Shown in pieces: positions 37,301 through 47,083 of a stretch of DNA of 64,000 nt; the stretch's first letter is position 1; each line of letters opens with the position of its first letter. Below the pieces are notes generated by a model that saw only the letters and a list, made by a program, of their open reading frames with translations, made no database searches and was not told the origin of the DNA. The stretch comes from Cloeon dipterum. Taxonomy: Eukaryota; Arthropoda; Insecta; Ephemeroptera; Baetidae. The stretch is taken from assembly GCF_949628265.1 (NCBI RefSeq), contig NC_088787.1:2904501-2968500 (forward strand), in the 5' to 3' direction. Position numbers and translations under genes: made by a program.

Positions 37301-37700
37301 ACATTAATTTGTCTCCTAATCAAATGTATCATCAATATTTAAAATTTGGTACATTGGAGTGTCGCCTGTCGCCTCTCGACGTCACTGTCAACAAAGAGCG
37401 GCGGTGCATGCGGTCGCGTTATCGGCGGCGCAGGACGAGGAAGAATTGGGCCGCACGGCCGCGAGTGAGTGAGGAGGAAGTGGCGGCTAATGGGCTGTGG
37501 GAAGCGAGGGGACAGCCCGGCAGGCTGGCAGGCAGGGGTCACGTGGCGCTCCCGATCCCCGCGCGCCTCCAGCGGCCTTTGAGCCAGAGTGCCAGTCGGT
37601 CTGCCCGGCGCCGCAGCCACCGAACGAACACCCGCCGCCGACGCACAACATGAGCCGCGACAAGCGACCGACTTCACCCTGATTGTCACATTGTTTTATC
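37301..37700 (+). promoter_or_regulatory. CpG island, possible 5' exon of the plus-strand receptor
   Basis: The densest CG stretch near the plus-strand receptor, with an E-box CACGTG at 37540-37545 and CCAGTCGGTC-type initiator words near 37590. An ATG at 37650 opens a 10-codon frame that stops at 37682, so the region does not encode protein by itself; in a transcript it would be a short upstream frame. Its position 3.4 kb before the first coding exon, whose acceptor sits two bases before the ATG, would suit a non-coding first exon. Inference; no transcript evidence. Confidence 0.3.
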
Positions 37701-40700
37701 TCCACCCTGAAATATAAGAATAGCGAGACGACAATACCACGGTAGGACTGAAAATTGCATTTTTTTTATTATTTTTAAATCGTTCGAGAGAAAAATATTA
37801 TTTAAATGTATTTTTTTATCAGTTTTTGGAGGCGTTAATTTAAAAATTAATAATAATTTACAGAAAAACAAATTTATTTTTTTATTTTTCATTTAAATTT
37901 ACTCATTTGTGGCTAATAAATTAACATAAATTACTAATTAAAATTATAAAGTGTCTCTAGCTTTTATTTAAATGTTTTCTTTTGAGCCCAAGGATTTATT
38001 ACTGCAAAAATGTCTGGAAAAACCTTGTTTCCAACGAAATAAAGAGTCAGATTAAATAAAAAATGGGCCTAGGTGTTCATTTTCAACTTTTAAAAATTTT
38101 CTTAACCGAACAAAATTTTAATAATAATTATTATCATTGGTTTTTCTGTGATTTCCACACTCGTATTGAAATGATTAATCCGGGTATTACGGAACACCCT
38201 TCAAAACAAAATATTTTCTAAGCTCTTTGTAGATAAGTGTCAGTCAACAAATATCTCGAAATTTTGTCATCCTTCAAATTCCTTTCAGCTGACTGATATT
38301 TACACCAAATTTTTTTTGCGTCTCTGTACAGCATTAACATTTTTCTGAAAACAAGGCACACGCGCGCTTAATCTTGAGGTTGCAACCAACCGCTGACCGC
38401 AAACACATGAGCAGTAATCACAATCACAAGGAAACAGAAGCCAAGATTAAAATTCTGATATGTTTTTCATACAAACAACAACTAAAATGAACTTGAAAAA
38501 GACTGGAAAAATCCAGCTCGACTCAAATGACGTTCAAGTATTATTTTAAACTCCAGTGAAGCTCAAAAATAAATTTGTATTTTGTTTACATGTTTGTTAC
38601 GAGCAAGGATTAATTTTATTTATTTTTGGTTGAAGGAATTTATAAATTTTGCGTCTAATATTGTGCAAATTTCCCCCAATAACTTAACTGAGCAGGTCAA
38701 AGGTCACGAAAAATCGGCAGAGCGAGGGAAACAAATTTTTAAAATTCGAGACAGCATCATTTAATGGAGAAAAACATTAATATTAATTTGGTGACACCTT
38801 TTAGCTTGTTTTTTTAGCAATTGGCACCTAAAAAACAAATTTATTTGCAAATAAACCGATTTTTCGGCGTCCTTGACAATTTCCAAGTGTTCTAGAGGGT
38901 TGAAAACAACCCCTTGGCGGGGAAGAGTTATCGTTCCGATTTGTCCTTTTATTAATCCACATATTTTTTGGTTTATTCGGTCTGCGAGAAGCGGGCCGGC
39001 ACTCTAGCTCAGATAATTTTACGAGTGAGGGTAGTGCTGGTGGCGCGTCGTAAAATCGGCTCGTCCGTCCGTCGCATGTGTGTTGTGTGTGTTGCTCTGC
39101 GTTTTGTTTGTGCGCGGCACATGCATTTGAGTTCCCATCATTGCCAGCAACGCACTCTCGCTTTTTGTCCCGGCTTTATATTTTATTTTTTTGTCGCCGC
39201 GCACCACGAACGAACCAACGAACCAACGCCGCGGCTCAAAGTTCGCTTTAATTATTTTCATGACGCCGTTACGTCACCCGATTGACGACTTCCAGCTTCC
39301 AGCCTCTCTAATCTCGACTCACCAATTTAATGAATTTCATATTTCTCTTATCGCCTTTTTCGACAAGGACAGACAGACAGATAAATTGCCTGAGAACCGG
39401 AAGAATGTGGCCTGGATTATCTTTTTTTTTAAAAAAACAAGAGATTCAGATAACCCTACACGTGTCCGAGTTTATTCCAAAGAGTTAATAAAGCCTTTTT
39501 TAATTAAATTTATTTAATTTTTTTATTATTAGGGTTGTAAATTTTTCAGAAAATTTAAATAAGCTAATATAAAACCGACAAATTCTATAATTCGTTAGAA
39601 CATAGGGTCGAAATATTAGTGATTTGTTCCGAAAACACAAAATAACCGATTTTAGACTCAAAAAACTTTTTTTCCTTGAATTAAAGCATTATAAATTTCC
39701 CCTTTTCCTAAGTGCACATGCGTGTCTTGGACTTAAACCTTCTGCGTTGCCTCAATCTGCGGGTGTAACGTGCTTAAAATAACTTTTTTATAGTTGTTTG
39801 AATATTCGCGCATTTTGAAGCTGCGCAGTAAACTTGTGCGCATCTTAAGCATGCGCAGTATTTGCAAATCGCTTCTTAATCTTACACGGAGGCCAAAATG
39901 CATCACTGCGCATGCGTGACCCAAATTGAAACCTTCTGCGCAGTCGTAATTCCCACCGGGAGTCAGGGTTGCGATCTGTGTTGGTTTCCCGCCGGTTAAA
40001 ATCCAATATGGCGTTGAAATAATGCAGGCCAATCAGATGACAGTCCAGCAGCCAATCAGAAGCGTTGAAAGAGAGGCGTGCCGACCTAATTATTTCATTC
40101 CCGCTTATTTTGTTACATTTCTGCTGGCCATCTAACGGTCGATTCACCGATTACCGGCTAATCAGCTGTTAGTTAAAAAATTACAACTATAAAATATCAT
40201 TCAGCTTAAAAAGTTCGCCCATTTTGAAGCTGCGCAGTAAACTTGTGCGCATCTTAAGCATGCGCAGTATGTTTAGATCGCTTCTCTATCTCACAGAGAG
40301 GCCGAAACGCATCACTGCGCATGAGTGACCCAATTTAAAAACTTCTGCGCAGTCGTACTTCCTTTCATAAAGTTTATCTGTTTGCTGGTTTTTAAAAAGT
40401 GATCTCTACAGTTCATGTAATTCGCCGAGAATTTCATAAGGGGGCGTAGCTACCGTTAATTCTAGAAATGGGGCGTGGCAGGGTAAAATCCGCGGGAAAT
40501 TCGAACTTTTTATCAAGTTTTTTATTTAAAACCGCCATGCAAGTCAAACAACTGATCGATTGTGTCTCAAAAACGGAATTAAATTGTGTCAGAATGCTAA
40601 AATGATATTCATTTTAAATAATTAACCACTAAAAATTTAATAATGCAAATGAGGCCCAAACAATTCTGTCGTTTGACGAATGAAAATCGAATTGTCGGTG

Positions 40701-41054
40701 GCATTTGATTTGCATGCTGATTGACTCTGTCCGCCACTACCGCTTTGATTGACACGTTATTGACAGTGCTCGACGTGCTGCATGCGTGCTGCATGATTTC
40801 ATTTTATTTACTTCTCGACAGCAGACACACAATGAAAAATCACATGCAATTGTTCCTCTATTTTCGGCCTTTTCCGTCTCTGCGGGAGAGAAGAGGCGCG
40901 AGAGAAGAGGAGTCGGAAATTGTCTGATTAGCAAGGGGAGCGGCGGCGGCGCCCGTATCCCCTTTTGTCGCTTGATTGCCTCTTAATTGGCGCCAATTGA
41001 ATGTCCCGCCAAAAACGACAATTTCCCTAAAAGTTCTGTCTTTTTGTTGCAGCG
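37701..41054. other. Non-coding stretch upstream of the receptor gene
   Basis: Very AT-rich from 37.7 to 38.9 kb, a CG-rich island at 38960-39300, repeat copies at 39765-40365, then another mixed island at 40730-40980. The receptor's first coding exon is preceded by a good acceptor (TTTTTGTTGCAG at 41041-41052), so part of this stretch is probably a 5' UTR intron. Confidence 0.5.
39765..40365 (+). repeat. Dispersed promoter-like repeat, full plus partial copy
   Basis: A forward copy of most of the unit (39765-40185) carries the GCGCATGC cluster, TTGCGATCTGTGTTGG, ATGGCGTTGAAATAATGC, CCAATCAGATGACAGTCCAG, CCAATCAGAAGCGTTG and CTAACGGTCGATTCACCG. It is followed by a second GCGCATGC cluster (40205-40365) starting CATTTTGAAGCTGCGCAG. 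A partial fragment also lies at 39705-39760. Confidence 0.85.
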
Positions 41055-43753
41055 ATGGATTCCAACCTTACAGGCCCCAGTTCCCCTCGGACGCAGGCGT
41101 GGACGGATTCCTTTCAGGACTACAACCTCACCGTCATGCAGGACGTCGAGTTGTCCAAGTAATATTTTTAAAAATTGTAAAAACGCCATTTTATTTATAT
41201 ATAAAATTATTTTTCGTAGATTTCCTCGTGCCCTCTTGACATTTTCGTCGGTGATAACAATTCTGATCCTAATCGTCGGCGTTTTGGGCAACTCGCTGAC
41301 CATCTGGGCGCTGCTCAGGTGTCCCAGGGTGCGAAATGTCGCCGCCGTCTTCATTATCAGGTACATTTCAGGTGTTACATGGCAAAAATCATCGGTTTTT
41401 GGATTTTCTATAAATTTAAAAATTGCCGCCAATTTGAAATTAACCTAAAATTTAAATTTAAAGATCCAAGATGGTGGCTATTAGTGTCCTTTAAAGGAAA
41501 TTTATTTTTTTAATCCCTCTCGCCATTTTATTTGATGATTTTTTTCAGTTTGTGCGTGGCCGACCTGCTTTTCTGCGTGCTGGTGCTGCCGTTCAGCGCG
41601 TCCCGCTTCCTGCACGGCACCTGGGTGCACGGGATGACCATGTGCGTGCTGTTCCCCTTCATGCGCTACGGGAATATCGGCGTGTCCCTCCTCTCCATCG
41701 CCATGATCACCATTAACAGGCAATTAATTTTATTTAAAAGGAATTTTTTGCCGCCGCGCAAACATGTGCGCTGCCGCGTGTTTTATTATTTGTCACGAAA
41801 AGGAAACTCGATCTCGGCAGTTAATTAAAATGTTTCCTGCGCTTGGCTTGCTTGCCGCCGCTCTCACAAAGGCAGAAATATTAATTATATACGCGACAGG
41901 GAATTCCTCTGCTCTCTTTATTTATATATTAATTTTTAGGTACGTGATGATCGCGCACCATAACATGTACGCACGCGTCTACCGGAAGCACTGGATCGCC
42001 TGCATGATCGCCTTTTGCTGGATCTTCAGCTACGGAATGCAGATGCCCACCCTCCTCGGAGTCTGGGGTGAGTTAGATTATATTCAAAATTGGCGCGTAC
42101 ATTTTTTTAAACAAATCCTTTAAGAAAATCCAAAATGGCGGCTGTTTTTGACCATTTAAATTTAGTTTTCAGATAGATCCTAAGGAAATTTTGCGTAAAA
42201 ATTGATGATTACATTTTAAAGAAGGCGTGGCACTTTAAAAGAGTTAAAAAATCGCCATTTTTTATTTAAGTGTCTTCATTTTGACTTTTTCTCCCTCAGG
42301 TTCCTTTGGCTACGACAACAAGCTGGGCACGTGCAGCATCCTGGAGGACGCGCAGGGAAGATCGAGCAAGGCGGCCCTGTTCATCATCGCCTTCGTGGTG
42401 CCCTGCCTCGTCATCATTCTCTGCTACACTAGAATCTTCCTCGTCGTCCACGAGTGAGCCAAATGAAGCGCCTAAAACCCTAAATTTTGTTCCTAGGCAC
42501 CGCCTGAATCGAAAATTAAATTTTTTAAAAATTCAAAATGGCGGACATGCTTATTTCCTTTAAAGAAAGTGGCGGACAGTCGAAAAGTCTTAAAGGAACC
42601 CTCAATTCCGCCATGTTTGTTATTAAAATTGAAACAATCTGAGCTAATATACCTGTAAAACCAGGCATGAAATAACAAAATGGCGTCTTAAAACCTTAAA
42701 TCAAGTCAATTACTCCAATCCGTGAGGTGTTGCAGTTTAAAAATGGCGGATTTTCAACTATTTTTAACCTAAATTTCCATCTACAGGTCAGAAACACGGA
42801 TGCGTCAGCACGCAAGCACGTCGCGAGCGCCGGGCGGAAACGAGAAGGAGAACAAACGGAAGCGTAACGAGTGGCGCATCACCAAGATGGTGCTCGCCAT
42901 CTTCCTCTCCTTCCTCGTGTGCTACCTGCCGATCACCATCGTCAAAATCGCCGACAAGAACGCCAACTGGCCAGGTACGCCCTCTTTAAAGAACCTGTAC
43001 ACTTAAAGAATTATTTAAAATTTTCAGGTCTGCACGTGCTGGGCTACCTGCTGCTGTACCTGTCGGCGTGCATCAACCCTTTGATCTACGTGATCATGAA
43101 CAAGCAGTACCGGCAGGCGTACAAGACGGTGCTGCGCTGCCAGCGCGGCCGCCTGCTCTCCTTCACGCAAGGCCCGGACACCAGCCAGCAGGGTGGTGAG
43201 CGCAAAAATACCTCCTGCACCGCCCTTCAAACCTTTCCCCTCACGTAGGTCTAGAAACGCATGCTTCCCCTCCCTACACACAACCTAAAATGCTACAAAG
43301 TAACTCTCAAACAGTAAGAATCTTAAAGGAAATTGACAGTCCGCCATTTTGAAAATTTTAATGTGGCTGGAATGGGGCAATTTTTCAAAATGGTGGATTT
43401 GGAGGCTTAAAAAATTAATTCTTCAAACAAAATGGAGACGGGAGTGCCAAACTAATGAGGGTATATGGTTTAATTTACTGAAATTTACTTTATTCTTGTA
43501 AATCTGTTAATTAAAATGGCGGAATTCGTGTTCCTTTAATGCTGGGAGAGTAGTAGAGTAGCAATTTCTCCTCTAATCGCATGGTTTTCTATCAGTTTTG
43601 TGGTTGGACCCTATTTTTAACGTGTTAATTTCAGAGAAATGGCGCGAGCAGAACTGCAGCCGAACCCTGATGTCGCAGGTGTCAATAGCCCTGAGTCCGA
43701 TGGGTGGCAGTGCTAGCCAAGACCTGCCGGACGTCTTCGACAGTTCCAGCTGA
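41055..43753 (+). CDS. G protein-coupled receptor, moody/Tre1 family
   Basis: Seven-helix class-A receptor of 390 residues. Coding exons: 41055-41158, 41220-41360, 41549-41719, 41940-42067, 42300-42453, 42787-42974, 43028-43195 and 43635-43753. All phases close. Two N-glycosylation sites (N4, N24) precede TM1 (GN in GVLGNSLTIWALLRC). TM2 has LCVADLLFC. TM3 ends N138-R139-Y140 (NRY instead of DRY), TM6 has CYLP (278-281) and TM7 NPLIY (312-316). The C-tail carries an IALSPMGGS stretch. NRY and the intracellular-loop-3 pattern RITKMVLAIFLSF fit the moody/Tre1 group, which couples to heterotrimeric G proteins at the plasma membrane and controls cytoskeletal polarity in glia and migrating cells; I cannot choose between moody and Tre1. 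Intron 4 (41720-41939) starts with GC, not GT. AATAAA at 43793-43798. A divergent paralogue begins at 30.6 kb. Confidence 0.92.
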
Positions 43754-43792
43754 CTCTCTCCTTCCGACTTCCTGTTAGTATTTAAGGTATTT

Positions 43793-43798
43793 AATAAA
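43793..43798 (+). terminator. Poly(A) signal of the receptor gene
   Basis: AATAAA 40 bases after the stop codon at 43751-43753, in a T-rich context. It implies a short 3' UTR. Confidence 0.7.
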
Positions 43799-44733
43799 CA
43801 CGCTCTCATTCTCACCGCCAAGTTCGTTGTGTAAATATTGTAAAGCAGCGGAAAATCTTGTAAATAAATCTCATTATCAAATAAAATCGTAAGTTACTGA
43901 ATTTTCTTGTCTGGTTTATGTAATGTACTTCATTCCCGTTTGGCTTGAATTTTTTTACCTGTAGGACCTGCATCTGGGAACGGCGGGAACTTGAGATGAG
44001 GGTAGTAAGGTGAGGAGTCAAGGTGAAATGAATTTGTTTTTGATTATTATTTTACTTTTAGATCACTAAAATCTGAATTTTTCATAATTTCTTTAAAATT
44101 TATTCGTTAATTTGTTCAAACTGTTAATTTTCCGTTTGAAAAGACAAAATTAACAAATTCTTTCCTTAGCTCCTGAGGTCTCTTCCCATTCAGGCGAATG
44201 CAGCGCCACAGATTGAAACTAAATTCGCTGATTTGAAAAATTCTTAGTGCTAACAGCTGGATTATTTACATTTTTCGGGCATTTCTACTCTGATTTTGAG
44301 ATTTATTCCTTCTGTCTAACGGTTTTGGCGAATAAAAATTCATTTCACGTGCTGAAAGAAGTCAAAATCAATAACAAAGAATTTTTTCCTTTTGAAAAGA
44401 ATTGATTTTCCTCTCCACTGCGTTCAACCGTACTTAATTTGGAATCCAGAACGTGAAATAAAATTTGGTACCTCTATTAGAGCCGAAATCGGCCGCCGAA
44501 GAGGGGGCGTAACCGAGGTAGTGCAATAATATGGCGGCGCGAACATGGCAGGCAAGAGTGCACTGCTCTTCGCTCATAGGGCCTTGGTTACGCCCCCTCT
44601 TTGGCTGTTTTTCAGGTTCATGGCCGAATTACGAACTTTAAAATAATTTATTTTTAAATTCAAGGTTTGAAATTATAAATGAAAAGATATTGTCTCGATT
44701 ATAGTTTTTATTCAGTCAGTTTCAGTCTAAAAC
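43799..44733. other. Intergenic stretch with a short fold-back
   Basis: Mostly AT-rich. At 44497-44606, AAGAGGGGGCGTAACCGAGG is followed about 85 bases later by its near reverse complement CCTTGGTTACGCCCCCTCTT, a compact hairpin built from the GGGGGCGTAACC word seen across the window. A complementary poly(A) signal of the zinc-finger gene closes the stretch. No gene seen. Confidence 0.6.
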
Positions 44734-44739
44734 TTTATT
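44734..44739 (-). terminator. Poly(A) signal of the zinc-finger gene
   Basis: TTTATT on the plus strand (AATAAA on the minus strand), 70 bases beyond the stop codon; a second one stands at 44707-44712. The receptor and zinc-finger genes therefore end tail to tail. Confidence 0.55.
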
Positions 44740-44808
44740 TCGGCTGGAGATCCTAGGAACAAAATGGCGGCTGAACCGATTCACATCGATTTTTCAGATT
44801 TTTCTAGC

Positions 44809-45933
44809 TCAGTTATTCATCCATGACGGATTTTGGCAAGAGTACGAGTGTGCTTCGAACCGAAAGCTGCAGTTAAATTTCTCCCCGCATAAGTGGCAGT
44901 CGTGCAAGGAAAGAAAGTGCGCTCCGACGTCCTTGGGGAGCACTTCCGAGTTGCAGAACTTGCAGACGAGATTTATGTGAGCCAAGCTCTCGTGGTTCGT
45001 GAGCAGCTGTTGAGAGGTGAAGCATTCAGAGCACTTGTCGCACTTGAAATACATGTTCATATTATGCTCGCTCTCGACGTGACATTTCAAAGCTTGCCCA
45101 CTTTTATACTCTACCAAGCAGAATACGCACACGAGTTTATTTTTCATGTGCTCCGAGGCGACGTGTTGCCGCAGCGATGCTCCCGATTCGAAAATCGCCT
45201 CGCACGAGTCAATGGTGCAAACTTTGTAGGTTTGAGCCTCGCTGCCGGATTCCTGCTTTTCGATGAACAGTTTGCGGCACCACACGTCTTTCCCGCCGTT
45301 GTGCACATGCTTGAAGTGCTCGTCTCGCTCCTCCGAGGTGTCGAAGTAGGCGTGGCATCCGCGTTCCGGACACACGACGAATCTAGGCTGCGTAGGATGC
45401 TCGACCTTGCAGTGCACCTGCAGTTCATCATTTGTTCTGTACGATTTCTCGCAATAAATGCACTGGTGCCACTTCGGCTCCGGTTTGGCTTTGAATTTTT
45501 TCAGCTCAACCCGGCACTGTTTCACGTCTCCATCTACGGATAAAATTTAAATTAATTAATCCATAAATTCGTCAGTCTGCATAATTATTATTTACGTACA
45601 AATAAAATTCCTCCGCAGCTCTTTAGCCGCGCCGTCCAAGCTCAAATCCCGGGGCCACCATATTTTAGAGTCGTCGATTGGCTTATTTGTGTGAATTTTC
45701 CTGTAATTTTCGTAATTTAAGGGTTAAAACCGACCAATAAAGAGATTTTAATTGCCAACTTACTCAGCGTTCCAGATGCAAAAGTAGCAAATCAGGTCCG
45801 TGTCCTCGATTTCTCCGACAAAGCAGTCGGGACGCCACAGCTTGAGCTTCTCCTTGTCCACCTGGATGGCCTGGACAGCGCCGTCCACCGCCGGACAGCT
45901 GCAAACGCGGCAGAGCGGCTTTAAAAACGACAT
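44809..45933 (-). CDS. ZAD-type C2H2 zinc-finger protein
   Basis: A 331-residue nuclear DNA-binding protein spliced from three exons: 45933-45764, 45700-45600 and 45533-44809, with GTAAGT and GTACGT donors and matching phases. The N-terminus has the start of a zinc-associated domain (ZAD): CRVC at residues 8-11 and CYFC at 49-52, spaced as in insect ZAD proteins, which use this domain to dimerise. A middle segment with KIWWPRDLSLDGAAKELRRN links to the finger region. The large exon holds about six to seven C2H2 fingers, some irregular: C-x2-C...H-x4-H in CIYCEKSYRTNDELQVHCK, then CTIDSC, CVFC, CDKC, CKFC and CHLC. The last finger ends in Cys rather than His. ZAD-C2H2 genes form a large, fast-evolving insect family of transcription regulators; the target of this one cannot be told. 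Confidence 0.88.
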
Positions 45934-47083
45934 TGTGTGCCGATATTCATTGTAAACAAAACAGCTGCTGCTGCTGGTGCAAACAAGAGCACATGGTCTT
46001 GTAGTGTAAGGAAAGGAGTTTAGAAGATTCATTGGATTACTTGAGAAATGCATGTTTCATATACATATTTGTAGTAAATTTTGTCTAAATATAAATAAAT
46101 AACATCATTAAAACCGATTAAGCATCTTAAATTGTGTTTTTCTTCCAAACAAAGTGCAAAAACCATTATCTCCTTACTGTGCACCCGTAGTTCTTGAGAC
46201 CCCAGGAAAGCGTTCACAGCGCTGCTTACACGGCAGGGGGGGAACTGCTTGCGGAGCGCTGTGATGTCACGTTTTTTGTTCAAAAAGAGCGCCAAAGAGG
46301 CGTGTGTGCACTGATTGCGAGAGTTGCAAGCGCTGCAGAGCTTGTGTTGCGCGGGAAAACAGCTGGCGGAGCAGGGAGCAGGAGAGGACGTTGGTTTAAG
46401 ACGAAAATTATGCTCCGCGAGGGCCAAGCAACTCCGGAAACTGCTGATTTTTGACATTTTTCACGGCAAAAAATATTTCCTGCTGTCCTGTAATCCATAA
46501 AATGTTTAAAAATAAATTAATTGGAACACACCAGGTTTATTTATAGCATTCAATTAATTATAGAAAGCAATTTAATTAAAGATAACCTTCACATTAGCCT
46601 GATTTTAATCCTATTCAGGTCGTTTTTCCTGAAGCGACAGACGGCCGCCGAGGAAAGTGCTTCTCGATCTAATTTATCTCGGTAATTGCTTCCTCAAGCA
46701 AATGATAAAATATTTAAAATCTCGTTTCCCAAATTCGCAGCAGCTTGACACGCTTGCAAAGTAGGTCTAGCCGCGCGTTTGGACTATATTTCGCATTAAT
46801 TAAGCGCATTATTTCGTGCGCGGCCCGCGAGTATTAAAATAATAATAAAAAAAAGTAATCGCGAGCGCGCAATCAAGCCGCGCTGTTCTCATCCTCGTAT
46901 AGACGTAATTGCGGCCTGGCCGAATAGAATATATACACGAAAAGCGCTGCTTTTGTTGCGGGAGAAGATGAGCGCCGCGCCGCGCACAAAAAGGTGCAGA
47001 TGATAGATAGTAATCACGACGAAAAGCAGCTCTCGTGCACGCGGCCGCTCTCGTTTCCATTCATTTCGCGTCCGACACAAGTC
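45934..47083. other. Intergenic region, zinc-finger 5' flank to MNNL-gene promoter
   Basis: 46190-46460 is CG-rich and open in several frames on both strands (up to 142 codons on the minus strand), without a recognisable domain; I leave it uncalled. 46740-47083 is a CG-rich stretch in front of the next gene, with a weak AATATATACA word at 46928-46937, about 150 bases before the start codon, that could act as a TATA box. Nothing else seen. Confidence 0.4.

Noticed and set aside
37309..37705. Several 60-116-codon frames on both strands
   Set aside because: Typical of a CpG island; best read as promoter or 5' UTR.
39019..39285. Frames of 80-105 codons in the 39-kb island
   Set aside because: Open on both strands, compositionally biased, no splice context.
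44893..45543. 216-codon open frame on the plus strand
   Set aside because: It is the exact antisense of the zinc-finger exon; no domain is visible and the opposite strand carries clear C2H2 fingers.
46029..46457. 142-codon minus-strand frame upstream of the zinc-finger gene
   Set aside because: Half lies in AT-rich DNA, codon use is unlike neighbours, and the plus strand is also open; no domain seen. Could be revisited with RNA data.
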